A stretch of 64,000 bases of DNA, taken from UBA2231 sp964415175 (lineage in GTDB: Bacteria; Elusimicrobiota; Elusimicrobia; Elusimicrobiales; UBA9959). Position numbers and translations under genes: made by a program. The stretch is taken from positions 1-64,000 of the forward strand of contig CAYPYG010000001.1 of the NCBI GenBank assembly GCA_964415175.1, written 5' to 3'. The notes under the pieces were generated by a model. It did no database searches. It saw nothing but the letters and a program-made list of their open reading frames with translations, and had not been told where the DNA came from. Of this stretch, positions 41,420-50,044 are shown one piece after another. Every line of letters starts with the position of its first letter. Position 1 is the first letter of the stretch.

Positions 41420-42375
41420 AATCCCTCCAGCAGCGGCCCCGCCGAGCGCAGCGCGTAGGCGCGCCTGATCCCGTCCATGGCCGCCCAGGCCGCCGCGCGG
41501 CCCAGTTCGCCGGCCTCGGCGCAGCGCTCGAAATCGGCCACCTTTATGCCGCCGGCCCGCGGTTTCACCACGAAATCGGCCCCCTTCTCCTGGCTCTCTG
41601 CCAGGATGGAGCCCCTGATGTCTATGACCTGCAGCAGCGAGAGCAGCACGTTGGACGGCATCTCGTCCACGCTGTTCTCGGTCACGCTGGCCAGCACCCA
41701 TTCCGCCCCTATCCCGCGGGCCGCGTCTATCGGTATGAAGTCGACGACGCCGCCGTCCACCAGGTAGCGGTGCCTGTATTCGACGGGCGCGAAGATGCCG
41801 GGCAGGTTCACGCTGGCGCGCACCGCCACCGCCACCGGACCCTCGTCGAAGATGATCCGCTCGCCGGTGCGGAAATCCATCGCGACGCAGGCGAAAGGGG
41901 TGCGCAGCGAGGAGAAGTCCCGGCCGCCCAGGTTGTCCTCTATGACCTGCGTGATGTACTTGGGCGAGATAAGTTTCTCGGTCAGCAGCAGGTTCAGCAG
42001 CCGGACGCCGCCGAAATCCCTGTCCAGCCTGAGTTCGGAGGTGCGGCGGCCGAACTCCCAGATCTTTTCGACCGGCATGCCCGAGGCGTAGAAGCCGCCG
42101 ATGACCGACCCCATCGAAGTGCCGGAAACGCGGTCCACGGGGAAACCGGCGTAGAGCAGGGCCTCGAGCACCCCGGTATGCGCGAAACCGCGCGCGCCCC
42201 CGCCCGAAAGCGCGACGCCCGTGACGGGCCGCTCGCCGGCCGGCAGGGAGACCAGCCTGTCCCAGAACAGGTCGAGCAGCAGCGCCTCCCGCGAGGCCGC
42301 CGGCGCGGCGGCCGCCGCGCACGGGAGCGCCAGGAGAACGGCCGTCAGGAATCTCTTCGCGCAGAGCGGCTTCAC
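41416..42375 (-). CDS. Exported patatin-like phospholipase
   Basis: The product has 319 residues. A signal peptide (VKPLCAKRFLTAVLLALPCAAAAA, about 24 residues) precedes an RssA/PlpD-like patatin domain: SGGGARG oxyanion loop (57-63), GTSMG with nucleophile S87, and VDGG with D208. It would act in the periplasm or envelope, unlike the cytoplasmic patatin at 11954-12883. The GTG start is placed by the GTGA overlap with the TolC-family gene's stop. The frame is open further upstream, but that is antiphase to the TolC-family gene. The C-terminal half (ILAESQEKGADFVVKPRAGG) is typical of bacterial patatins. Confidence 0.87.
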   Translation of the reverse strand: MKPLCAKRFLTAVLLALPCAAAAAPAASREALLLDLFWDRLVSLPAGERPVTGVALSGGGARGFAHTGVLEALLYAGFPVDRVSGTSMGSVIGGFYASGMPVEKIWEFGRRTSELRLDRDFGGVRLLNLLLTEKLISPKYITQVIEDNLGGRDFSSLRTPFACVAMDFRTGERIIFDEGPVAVAVRASVNLPGIFAPVEYRHRYLVDGGVVDFIPIDAARGIGAEWVLASVTENSVDEMPSNVLLSLLQVIDIRGSILAESQEKGADFVVKPRAGGIKVADFERCAEAGELGRAAAWAAMDGIRRAYALRSAGPLLEGL

Positions 42376-43640
42376 TCGGGCAGTCCTTCGCCCTGCGCCC
42401 AGGCCAGCCTGATAGCGGCCATCTTCTGCAGGTAGAGACTCTCGAGCAGGGCGGTCTCCTTCCCGTAGACGGCCCTGAGTCCGGCGGCCGCGCGGCCGGC
42501 GTCGGGACCCGCGCGGTAGGCTTTCTCGTAGGCCGTCGACAGGCTTTCCAGCGAAGCCCGGGCCGCCTCGGCCTCCTCGAGGCGGAACACGGCCTCCTCC
42601 CACGCCGAACGCAGTTCGCCGCGCAGACGGTCCTCCAGTTCGACCCGCTTGAGCACGCCCTGGCGCTGCTGCGCCCGGCGCTGCAGGATCTGCGTCCACC
42701 AGTCGTAGGAAAGCGGGAAATGCATGGCGACCGAGGCGGCCCAGCTGCCGGTGCGGTCGCGCATGGCGGAGATGGAGTCCGCGTCGTAGGCCACGGCGTC
42801 GTAGACGGCGCCGACATAGACGTTGGGGTAGCGGCGCAGCGAGGCCATGTTAAGCGCTATCTCGTCCATCTGCGCGCGGTAGATCTCCCCGCGCAGTTCC
42901 GGGCGCCGCTCCGTGGCGGCGATAAGGGCCTTCTGCAGGGTGCCCTCCGGCGGCTCCGCGGCCAGCTCCCCCTCTATCTCCAGGGGACCGTCGGCGCCGC
43001 GGGCCAGCTCGGCCAGGACGGACAGGGCGTCCGCGTAGGCGCGCGCGGCCCGCTCCTTCTCGCGGCTAAAAGTGTCCAGCGCCGCGGCCGTCTCCAGCGC
43101 GTCCCAGCCGCCGGCGGCCTTCGCGGCCAGCGCGGCGGCGCGCAGGTGATAGGAGGAGGCCGCGGCCAACAGTTCCCGCCGGTAAAGCGCGGTGCAGAAA
43201 GCCTCCCTCGCCCCGCGCGCCGCGGCCAGCCGCTCGGTCTCCAGTTTGAGGCGCGACTGGCTCCAGGCGTGCCGCGCCATGCGCGCGGCGTTGCGGTTGC
43301 GTCCGCCGGTATAGACCGGCTGCACCAGGTGGGCGCGGAGGGCGTAGGTATTGTCGCCGTAGGCGCCGTCCAGGTAGCGGCCGCCCAGTTCCTGCGGAAG
43401 TATCATCGGGTACTCCAGGTTCAGCCTGGAGAGGGAACCGGAAAACGCGATCTGGGGCAGCAGCAGCGACCTGGCCTCGCGCAGCCGCTGGCGCGAAATG
43501 ATCACGTCCTGCTCGGCGGAAAGGAGGGAGGTGTCGTTCTTGAGCGCCAGTTCTACGAAACGCTCAACGGTTATCGGCCCGGCCGCGGCGGGAGCCGCCG
43601 CGCACGGGAGGAATATCGGCAGGAGCAGGAGGAGGCGCAT
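42372..43640 (-). CDS. TolC-family outer membrane efflux protein
   Basis: A 422-residue protein with a signal peptide (MRLLLLLPIFLPCAAAPAAA). It has the internal duplication of TolC-like proteins: long amphipathic helices (SAEQDVIISRQRLREARSLL; RRAQQRQGVLKRVELEDRLR), with barrel-type strands between. It is shorter and less symmetric than E. coli TolC, as many TolC-family proteins are. No inner-membrane pump or membrane-fusion protein is encoded beside it, so its transport partner must lie elsewhere. It may instead work with the exported patatin that follows. Confidence 0.82.
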   Translation of the reverse strand: MRLLLLLPIFLPCAAAPAAAGPITVERFVELALKNDTSLLSAEQDVIISRQRLREARSLLLPQIAFSGSLSRLNLEYPMILPQELGGRYLDGAYGDNTYALRAHLVQPVYTGGRNRNAARMARHAWSQSRLKLETERLAAARGAREAFCTALYRRELLAAASSYHLRAAALAAKAAGGWDALETAAALDTFSREKERAARAYADALSVLAELARGADGPLEIEGELAAEPPEGTLQKALIAATERRPELRGEIYRAQMDEIALNMASLRRYPNVYVGAVYDAVAYDADSISAMRDRTGSWAASVAMHFPLSYDWWTQILQRRAQQRQGVLKRVELEDRLRGELRSAWEEAVFRLEEAEAARASLESLSTAYEKAYRAGPDAGRAAAGLRAVYGKETALLESLYLQKMAAIRLAWAQGEGLPE

Positions 43641-43643
43641 CGC

Positions 43644-44222
43644 TCATGTCTTGAGACCGGACAAGACCCCCCCGAGTTCCGCGGCCGCGGCTTCCAGTTC
43701 AGCCTTCAGCGGGCCGGCCTCCGGCCTGGCGGCGGCGGCCTCCAGGCGGGACCTGACGGAGGCGACGGAATCCTTGCTTTCCTTCACCGACTGCTGCAGC
43801 GAGCCGGCCATGTTGTTGAACTGCTCCTGCAGGTCCTCGAGATGGTCGCCCTTGCGCAGCCAGACCCGGTAGGTCAGGTCGCCCTCGGCCAGCGTGGCGC
43901 AGCTCTTCTCGAACTTGAAGATGGGGCCGGCCATGCGGTGCGAAACGACGGCGGACATGATCAGCACGATGACCATGTACATGAGCATCTTGATGAGGAA
44001 GAGCGGCCCCATCGAGGCCATCTCCTCCAGCATCGGCTGCATCATCGGGCGGTCGTTGACGAACTTCGAGAGCGTCCAGATCAGGTCCAGGCCCACTATC
44101 AGGAACGCCACGAACACGCTCATCGTGATGAGCGCCATGTACCGGTACTGCAGCCCCTTCTTTATGAGTATCGTCTTGCGCTGGAAGGCCGGCTTGGCCT
44201 GCGCCTGTGCTTTGTCCGCCAT
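43644..44222 (-). CDS. Two-helix membrane protein with HAMP domain and coiled-coil tail
   Basis: This 192-residue protein has two membrane helices (about residues 28-50 and 74-93). A HAMP-like segment follows (SHRMAGPIFKFEKSCATLAEGDLTYR), then a coiled-coil stretch (LQEQFNNMAGSLQQSVKESK). No kinase, cyclase or methyl-accepting domain is present, and the region between the helices is only about 23 residues, so there is little sensory domain. Such proteins may be regulatory subunits that pair with a separate output protein. It lies 10 bases before pfp in the minus-strand order. Confidence 0.72.
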   Translation of the reverse strand: MADKAQAQAKPAFQRKTILIKKGLQYRYMALITMSVFVAFLIVGLDLIWTLSKFVNDRPMMQPMLEEMASMGPLFLIKMLMYMVIVLIMSAVVSHRMAGPIFKFEKSCATLAEGDLTYRVWLRKGDHLEDLQEQFNNMAGSLQQSVKESKDSVASVRSRLEAAAARPEAGPLKAELEAAAAELGGVLSGLKT

Positions 44223-44232
44223 ATTCTCCCCC

Positions 44233-45267
44233 TTAAAAGAGAACTTCCATCAGCCCGTCCCAGTCCTTCGAGACGGTCTTGAGCTGCCCGGTGGCCTTCT
44301 CGAGCGGAACGCCGACTATCCGGTTCCCGACCAGCGCCGACATCTGGCCGAACTGCCCGTCGCGCACCAGCTCGGCGGCCTTCACGCCGACGCGCACGCC
44401 CAGCATGCGGTCGAACAGCGTGGGCGCGCCGCCGCGCTGCATGTGGCCTATCACGGCCGAGCGGGTCTCGAAGCCGGTGTTCTTCTCGATGAACGAGGCG
44501 ATGCGCTCGCCCATGCCGCGGTCCTTCAGGATCACGTGGCCGAACTGGTCCAGTTCGCGCTTCTGCTCCCCTTCGCCGACGACCGGCAGCTCGGAGGCCT
44601 CGCTGGTCACGACCAGCGCGAACTTCTTCTTCGCGTAGGCCTCCTTGATCTTCTTGAGCATCGCGCCGGTGTCTATGGTCTTCTCGGGGATGCAGACGAA
44701 GTCGGCGGCCGAGGCGATGGCGGTGAACAGCGCCACCCAGCCGGCGTGGCGGCCCATGACCTCCAGCACCATGACGCGGCGGTGGCTGCGCCCGGTGTCC
44801 ATCAGCGACTCGGCGGCGTCCATGGCCCTGGTGACCGAGGTATCGAAGCCGAAGGTGTAGTCGGTGGCGTCCAGGTCGTTGTCCATCGTCTTGGGCACGC
44901 CGACGACGTTGAGCCTGTGCTCCTTATAGAACTTCGTGGCCACGCCCAGCGTGTCCTCGCCGCCCATGGCGACCAGCGCGTGCAGGCCCAGTTTTTTGAA
45001 GGTCTCCAGGCACTTCTTCACGTTGTCTTCCTTCTTGAACGGGTTGGTGCGGGAGGTGCCGAGCATCGTGCCGCCCTTCATGATCACGTACTCGGTGATC
45101 TCCCTGTTCAGCGGCGTGGTCAGCCCCTCCACGAGGCCCTTCCAGCCGTCGGTAAGGCCGACGCATTCGTAGCCGAACTTCTCGGCCGCCCAGACGCAGC
45201 CTTTTATGGCGGGGTTGAGACCGGGGCAGTCCCCGCCGCCGGTCAGGATAGCGATCTTCTTAGCCAT
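44233..45267 (-). CDS. pfp: PPi-dependent 6-phosphofructokinase
   Basis: A 344-residue phosphofructokinase. The nucleotide/phosphate region is MGGEDTLGVA (101-110): the residue equivalent to E. coli Gly104 is Asp105, and PKTMDND (125-131) carries Lys126 where ATP enzymes have Gly. These two substitutions mark PPi-dependent enzymes, which work reversibly in glycolysis and gluconeogenesis. Its N-terminal GGGDCPGLN and GRHAGWVAL are conserved. An AAGGAGAC Shine-Dalgarno precedes the ATG. The activity must be proven biochemically, because some relatives accept other phosphoryl donors. Confidence 0.85.
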   Translation of the reverse strand: MAKKIAILTGGGDCPGLNPAIKGCVWAAEKFGYECVGLTDGWKGLVEGLTTPLNREITEYVIMKGGTMLGTSRTNPFKKEDNVKKCLETFKKLGLHALVAMGGEDTLGVATKFYKEHRLNVVGVPKTMDNDLDATDYTFGFDTSVTRAMDAAESLMDTGRSHRRVMVLEVMGRHAGWVALFTAIASAADFVCIPEKTIDTGAMLKKIKEAYAKKKFALVVTSEASELPVVGEGEQKRELDQFGHVILKDRGMGERIASFIEKNTGFETRSAVIGHMQRGGAPTLFDRMLGVRVGVKAAELVRDGQFGQMSALVGNRIVGVPLEKATGQLKTVSKDWDGLMEVLF

Positions 45268-45294
45268 GGTATGTGTCTCCTTGCCTTGAGGTGT

Positions 45295-46062
45295 TCAGAA
45301 ACTGGTCGTGTAGCGCATCTGCACCACGCGCTCGGGATTGCGCTCGGAGCCGTCCAGGAAATCCTCGCTGGCGCCGAGGTCGCGCATCGCCACGTCCAGG
45401 TGGAAGTACGGCGTGATGAAGAACCTGGTGCCGGCGTTCACGCGCTTGGGATTGTCCGAATGGAAAAGGTTGTCGTACTCGAACATGAAGGCCATCTTGT
45501 CGCCGAGCGTGTAGTTGGCCGCCAGGAAGCCGAAGATGTAGCCGTCGTCGAAATCGGGCACGTTCAGGCCGCCGTGGAAGACCAGTCCGGGGGCCAGGTA
45601 TTCCTTGGAGCCGACCACGTAGAGGCCGCGGCCCTTCTCCATGTACTTCTTGAGCGCCTTGCGGTAGAAGTACCCCTGCCCGTCGAAACCCAGCGCCAGC
45701 GCCGGCACGTAGTAGTCCCCGTCGTGGAAGCGGTAGCGCACCTGTATCTCGGGGCGGACCATCCTCACGGGAGAATCGGAGCCCACCAGTTTGTCCACCG
45801 CCATCGAAGCGCCCAGGTTGAGCCGCTCGAGCACGCCGAAGTTCAGCGAACCCAGCACTCCGCCCTCGCTGTAGAAGCGGGTCTTTATCAGGAAACCGTA
45901 ATAATCCAGTATGCCGGCCGTCGGGACGTCTATCAGGCCCGTCTCGGGCAGTATGACGCCCTCCGGCTTCTCCTCCCGTTCCGCGCCTTTCTGCGCGGCC
46001 AGGGGGGCCGCCGCGAGCACCGCGAACGAGAACGCGAACAACGCTGTCATGGTCTTTTTCAT
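45295..46062 (-). CDS. Outer-membrane beta-barrel protein, unknown function
   Basis: The 255-residue product starts at MKKTMTALFAFSFAVLAAAP (signal peptide, probably cut after LAA). It continues with alternating polar and aromatic strands (FLIKTRFYSEGGVLGSLNFG; VQMRYTTSF at the C-terminus) ending in Phe, as barrel proteins do. Stretches such as PTAGILDYYGFLIKTRFYSE and the DGGYxxG-like loops resemble YjbH-type barrels. I do not assign a transport role. I preferred the start at 46062 over 46101, because the extra 13 residues (MSFGERPRSVEKK) precede a normal signal peptide. Its neighbours are pfp and a response regulator. Confidence 0.6.
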   Translation of the reverse strand: MKKTMTALFAFSFAVLAAAPLAAQKGAEREEKPEGVILPETGLIDVPTAGILDYYGFLIKTRFYSEGGVLGSLNFGVLERLNLGASMAVDKLVGSDSPVRMVRPEIQVRYRFHDGDYYVPALALGFDGQGYFYRKALKKYMEKGRGLYVVGSKEYLAPGLVFHGGLNVPDFDDGYIFGFLAANYTLGDKMAFMFEYDNLFHSDNPKRVNAGTRFFITPYFHLDVAMRDLGASEDFLDGSERNPERVVQMRYTTSF

Positions 46063-46112
46063 CTTTTTCTCTACGCTCCTTGGTCTTTCACCGAACGACA
46101 TTCTAGAAAATT

Positions 46113-46496
46113 TCAGTCCGGCCGAGCCGCCAGCAGCGCCTTCACTTTCCTGTCCATCTCATCGAGCGCGAAGGGCTTCTGCACGGTGTCGCTGGCGCCG
46201 CTGAGCAGGGCGATAGGCTTCTCGCTGGCGGTGTCGCGCGAGGTCATGATTATTATCTTCGGGGCGTCCTGTCCCAGCCGCCCGGTGACCTCGTTGGCCA
46301 CGTGGTAGCCGTCCATGTAGGGCATCATCACGTCGAGCAGCGCCAGGTCGAACTTCTCCTCCTGCAGCCGCTGCACGGCGTCCTTGCCGTTGGTCACCAC
46401 CTCCACCCGGTAGCCCTGCCCGCCGAAATAGGACTCCAGCAGGTCCGCCAGGTCCGGGTCGTCGTCCGCTATCAGGATGCGCTTTCCACCTGCCAT
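46113..46496 (-). CDS. Single-domain response regulator
   Basis: A 127-residue receiver with the acidic pocket IADDDPD (D11, D12), phosphoacceptor D55 in ALLDVMMPYMDGY, T85 and K107 in VQKPF. No output domain is attached, so it acts like CheY by protein contact. Unusually, its start lies inside the end of dnaE: 46496 versus the dnaE stop at 46472, a 25-base overlap in another frame. No histidine kinase is encoded in the window. ATG 46496 fits the receiver start (MAGGKRILIADDD). Confidence 0.85.
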   Translation of the reverse strand: MAGGKRILIADDDPDLADLLESYFGGQGYRVEVVTNGKDAVQRLQEEKFDLALLDVMMPYMDGYHVANEVTGRLGQDAPKIIIMTSRDTASEKPIALLSGASDTVQKPFALDEMDRKVKALLAARPD

Positions 46497-49400
46497 GTCT
46501 TCTCTCCCAGTACCGCCTCTATGTCCTTGAAAAGGTTCTCGCCGAGGGCCACGCGCTCGCTCATCTCGACCACGTACTTGCCGCTGCCGCGCGTGTCCAG
46601 GCGCAGGTAGACGGGCGCGCCGCCCTGGTGCTTCCCCAGCGCGGACCTGAGGGCCGAGAGCTGCTTGTCGTCGAGGAGGTTGGCGTCCGAGAGGAAGACC
46701 ACCAGGTTCTTCCCCCATTTGCCGAAGGCCTCGCCCATGGCCGAGACCTCGTCGGCCAGCAGCTCGAAGCCGCCTTCGCCGAAATTGGATTCGTTGACCT
46801 GCCCCTGCACCACCACTATCTGGTTGGGGACCAGGTACTTGGAGTACAGCGCGTACTGCCGGGGGAACATCGTGGCGCTGATGCTGCCGGAAAGGTCCTC
46901 CAGTTCGAAGCGGGCCATCGGGTCGCCCTTCTTGGTCGTGATGTTCTTGACCTGCAGGATCATGCCGCCTATGCGCACCGCGGCGCCCTTCTTGTAGACG
47001 CCGCCCGAGACCTTCTCCACGCTGGCCGTGGTCAGCATGGACATCTGCCGGCGCAGGCTGGTCAGCGGGTGGCCGGAGAGGTAGAAGCCCAGCACTTCCT
47101 TCTCGTTCTTGAGCAGGTCGTGCTCGCTGAGCGCGGGAGCGGGGCCGTCCGCGGAGGTGTCCTTCTGCACCAGGCTGTCGGCGCCGAAAAGCATGTCCTG
47201 GGCCTCGTCGCAGGCCTTTTTGGGCCTGGAGAGAGAGCCGGAGGCCTTTTCGGCGGCGGCCAGGCCCCTGGCCCGGCGCTCCTCCGTCTTAGGGTCCTTG
47301 AAGAAGGAATCGAAAGCCCCGGCCTTGGCGGCCGACTCCAGGACGCGTTTATTGAGCTGGTGTCCTTCCATGCGGCAGACCAGGTCGGAGACGTTCTTGA
47401 ACGGGCCGTTCTTATCCCGCTCGGCGGCCAGTTCCAGCACCACTCCTTCGCCGACGTTCTTTATCGCGGTCATGGCGAAGCGCAGGGCCGTTCTCCCGTC
47501 CTTCTTCTCCAGCGAGAAGACCGGTCCGGAGGCGTTGATGTCCGGGCCCAGCACCCCGAGGCCCATCTCCTGGGCCTCCTCCACGTAGGTGACGATCTTG
47601 TTCTCCTTGCCGCCCTCCTCGTCGACGGGGCTGTGGCCGATCTCGCTGGTCAGCAGCGCGGCCATGAACTCGGCCGGGTGATTGGCCTTGAGCCAGGCCG
47701 TCTGGTAGGCCACCAGCGCGTAGGCGACGGAATGCGACTTATTGAAGCCGTAGCCGGCGAACTTGGCCATGTCGTCATAGACCTTGGTGGCGAGCTTGGC
47801 CGGGATCTCCTTCTTCTTGCAGCCTTCGACGAACATCAGCCGCATCTTCTCCATCGCCTCCGCGTTCTTCTTGCCCATGGCCTTGCGCAGGCCGTCGGCC
47901 TCGCCGGGCGTGAAACCGGCCAGGCGCTTGGAGATCTCCATGACCTGCTCCTGGTAGACCATGGTGCCGTAGGTGTCGCGCAGCACCTCCTCCATGAGCT
48001 GGTGGTCGTATACGATCTTCTTCCGGCCGTGCTTGCGCTCGACGAAGAGCTCGAGCATGCCGCTCTGGATGGGGCCGGGGCGGTAGAGCGCCACGAGCGC
48101 CGAGATGTCGCTGAAGACGGAGGGCTTGAGGCTCTTGACCAGCTTCTTCATGCCGTCCGATTCCAGCTGGAACACGCCGGTCGTGCGGCCCTCCGAGAGC
48201 AGGTCGAAGGTCCTCTTGTCGTCGAGCGGTATCCTGTAGATGTCGAAACCCCTGTCGCCGGCGGCGCGTATCATGGCGGCCGCCGACTCTATGACGGTCA
48301 GCGTGCGCAGGCCCAGGAAGTCCATCTTCAGCAGGCCGAGGTTGCCCAGCTGGTTGCCGTCGTACTGCGTGGTGACGACGTTCTTGTTGTTCTTGTTGGA
48401 GAGCGGGACGTATTTCGTCACGGCCTCGCGCGTGATGACCACGCCCGCGGCGTGCACGCCGGGCTGGCGCTTGAGGCCCTCCACCTTGAAGGCCATCTCG
48501 AAGAGCTTCTTGATCTTGGGGTCCTTCTGCGCGTCGCGCAATTCCTGCACCTCGGCCACGACCTTGGCCAGCGGCTCGTTGTTGGGGATCAGTTTGCAGA
48601 GCGCGTTGACGTCGGCCAGCGGCACGTCCATCACGCGGCCCATGTCCTTGAGGGCGCTCTTGGCCTTGATGGAATTGTAGGTGATGATATTAGCCACGTT
48701 GTCGCGGCCGTAGCGCTGGCGCACGTACTCGATGACCTCGTCGCGGCCCTTGTCCGAGAAGTCGATGTCGAGGTCGGGCATGCTCTTGCGGTCCGGGTTG
48801 AGGAACCGCTCGAAGAGCAGGCCGTGGACCATCGGGTCCACGCGGGTTATGTCCAGCGCGTAGGCGACCAGCGAGCCGGCGCCCGAGCCGCGGCCGGGAC
48901 CGACCGGGATGCCGACCGAGCGGGCGTGCTTTATGAAATCCATGACTATCAGGAAGTAGCCGGAGAAACCCATCCGCTTGATGACCCCGAGCTCGTAGTC
49001 GAGGCGCTCGATATAGTTGGCCGGGACCTGCCCGACCTTCACGCCGAGGCCCTCGAGACAGAGGTCGTGCAGGTACTCGAACTGGCCCTCGGTCCCGGAC
49101 TTGTATTTCGGGGGAGGATTGAAGATGGGGAAGACGAATTCGCCGGTATTGAGCTTCACGTTGCAGCGGGAGGCTATCTCCAGCGTGTTCTTCACCGCCT
49201 CCGGCGTATGGGAGAAGAGCTCGATCATCTCCTCCGGGCTCTTGTAGTAGAACTCGTGGGTGCTCATGCGCATCCGGGACTCGTCCTGTATCAGGCGGCC
49301 GGTGGCGATGCAGAGCTGGGCGTCGTGGGCCTCCCAGTCCTCGCGCTTCGGGTAATGACAGTCGTTGGTGGCCACGACGGGGAGCCCCATCTTTTTGGAC

Positions 49401-50011
49401 AGCTCCAGCAGGCCCTTCATCGCGGCCCGCTCCTCCGGAATGCCGTGGTCCATCAGCTCCAGGTAGAAATTGCCCTTGCCCATGATCGCGGCGTACTCGG
49501 CCGCGCGCGCCTCGGCCGCGGCCATATCGCCGGAGGCGCAGGCCCGGGCGACGTGGGACTTGAGGCAGCCGGACATCGCGAGCAGTCCGCCCTTGTACTT
49601 TTCGAGCAGCTCCAGGTCTATGCGCGGGTCGTGGTAGAATCCCTCCAGGAAGGCCCGAGAGACCAGCTCCAGCAGGTTCTGGTAGCCCTCGTTGGTCTCC
49701 GCCAGCAGGGTCAGGTGGCCGTTGTCGCGTCGGCTGGAGGTGGCCTTGTCCTTGTCGAGGCGGGAACCCTTGGCCACGTAGACCTCGCAGCCGATTATCG
49801 GCTTTATCCCGGCGGCGGAGGCGGTGTTGTAGAACTCCAGCGCGCCGTACATGTTGCCGTGGTCGGTGAGCGCCATGGCCGGCACCCGCTTGTCGGAGAG
49901 TTCCTTCAGGAAGGGCGACGGCTTGCCGTGCCCGTCCGTGACGCGCAGCATCCCGTCGAGCATGGAATACTCGGAATGATTGTGCAGATGTATGAACCCG
50001 GCGGATTTCAT
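46472..50011 (-). CDS. dnaE: DNA polymerase III alpha subunit
   Basis: The 1179-residue replicative polymerase has an N-terminal PHP domain (FIHLHNHSEYSMLDG, residues 6-20), the C-family catalytic site PDLDIDF near residue 411 and FNKSHSVAYALVAYQTAWLK in the fingers. Its C-terminal OB-fold (VRIGGMILQVKNITTKKGD) starts about residue 1000. ATG 50011 gives the standard start; the frame is open further upstream on that strand but runs into the divergent nudix gene. A TATAAT box (50032-50027) lies 15 bases upstream of the ATG. The gene ends inside the response-regulator start. All polymerase motifs I checked are intact. Confidence 0.97.
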   Translation of the reverse strand: MKSAGFIHLHNHSEYSMLDGMLRVTDGHGKPSPFLKELSDKRVPAMALTDHGNMYGALEFYNTASAAGIKPIIGCEVYVAKGSRLDKDKATSSRRDNGHLTLLAETNEGYQNLLELVSRAFLEGFYHDPRIDLELLEKYKGGLLAMSGCLKSHVARACASGDMAAAEARAAEYAAIMGKGNFYLELMDHGIPEERAAMKGLLELSKKMGLPVVATNDCHYPKREDWEAHDAQLCIATGRLIQDESRMRMSTHEFYYKSPEEMIELFSHTPEAVKNTLEIASRCNVKLNTGEFVFPIFNPPPKYKSGTEGQFEYLHDLCLEGLGVKVGQVPANYIERLDYELGVIKRMGFSGYFLIVMDFIKHARSVGIPVGPGRGSGAGSLVAYALDITRVDPMVHGLLFERFLNPDRKSMPDLDIDFSDKGRDEVIEYVRQRYGRDNVANIITYNSIKAKSALKDMGRVMDVPLADVNALCKLIPNNEPLAKVVAEVQELRDAQKDPKIKKLFEMAFKVEGLKRQPGVHAAGVVITREAVTKYVPLSNKNNKNVVTTQYDGNQLGNLGLLKMDFLGLRTLTVIESAAAMIRAAGDRGFDIYRIPLDDKRTFDLLSEGRTTGVFQLESDGMKKLVKSLKPSVFSDISALVALYRPGPIQSGMLELFVERKHGRKKIVYDHQLMEEVLRDTYGTMVYQEQVMEISKRLAGFTPGEADGLRKAMGKKNAEAMEKMRLMFVEGCKKKEIPAKLATKVYDDMAKFAGYGFNKSHSVAYALVAYQTAWLKANHPAEFMAALLTSEIGHSPVDEEGGKENKIVTYVEEAQEMGLGVLGPDINASGPVFSLEKKDGRTALRFAMTAIKNVGEGVVLELAAERDKNGPFKNVSDLVCRMEGHQLNKRVLESAAKAGAFDSFFKDPKTEERRARGLAAAEKASGSLSRPKKACDEAQDMLFGADSLVQKDTSADGPAPALSEHDLLKNEKEVLGFYLSGHPLTSLRRQMSMLTTASVEKVSGGVYKKGAAVRIGGMILQVKNITTKKGDPMARFELEDLSGSISATMFPRQYALYSKYLVPNQIVVVQGQVNESNFGEGGFELLADEVSAMGEAFGKWGKNLVVFLSDANLLDDKQLSALRSALGKHQGGAPVYLRLDTRGSGKYVVEMSERVALGENLFKDIEAVLGEKTWQVESAS

Positions 50012-50026
50012 GTTGGGACGGCGATA

Positions 50027-50032
50027 ATTATA
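50027..50032 (-). promoter_or_regulatory. -10 box for dnaE
   Basis: The minus strand reads TATAAT, with a predicted start at about 50020 and a 9-base leader before ATG 50011. The box is part of the perfect palindrome ATTATATAAT (50027-50036), whose other half is the box for the nudix gene. Confidence 0.5.
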
Positions 50033-50036
50033 TAAT
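50031..50036 (+). promoter_or_regulatory. -10 box of the nudix gene; near-leaderless
   Basis: TATAAT ends 8 bases before GTG 50045, giving a predicted start at 50043 with two untranslated bases. No Shine-Dalgarno is present in the AT-rich interval. Confidence 0.55.
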
Positions 50037-50044
50037 TTATATAC

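Noticed and set aside
46628..50035. A 1135-codon plus-strand frame opposite dnaE
   Set aside because: Its translation is rich in Leu, His, Val and Gly with no domain, and dnaE on the other strand has every expected polymerase motif. It is an antisense shadow.
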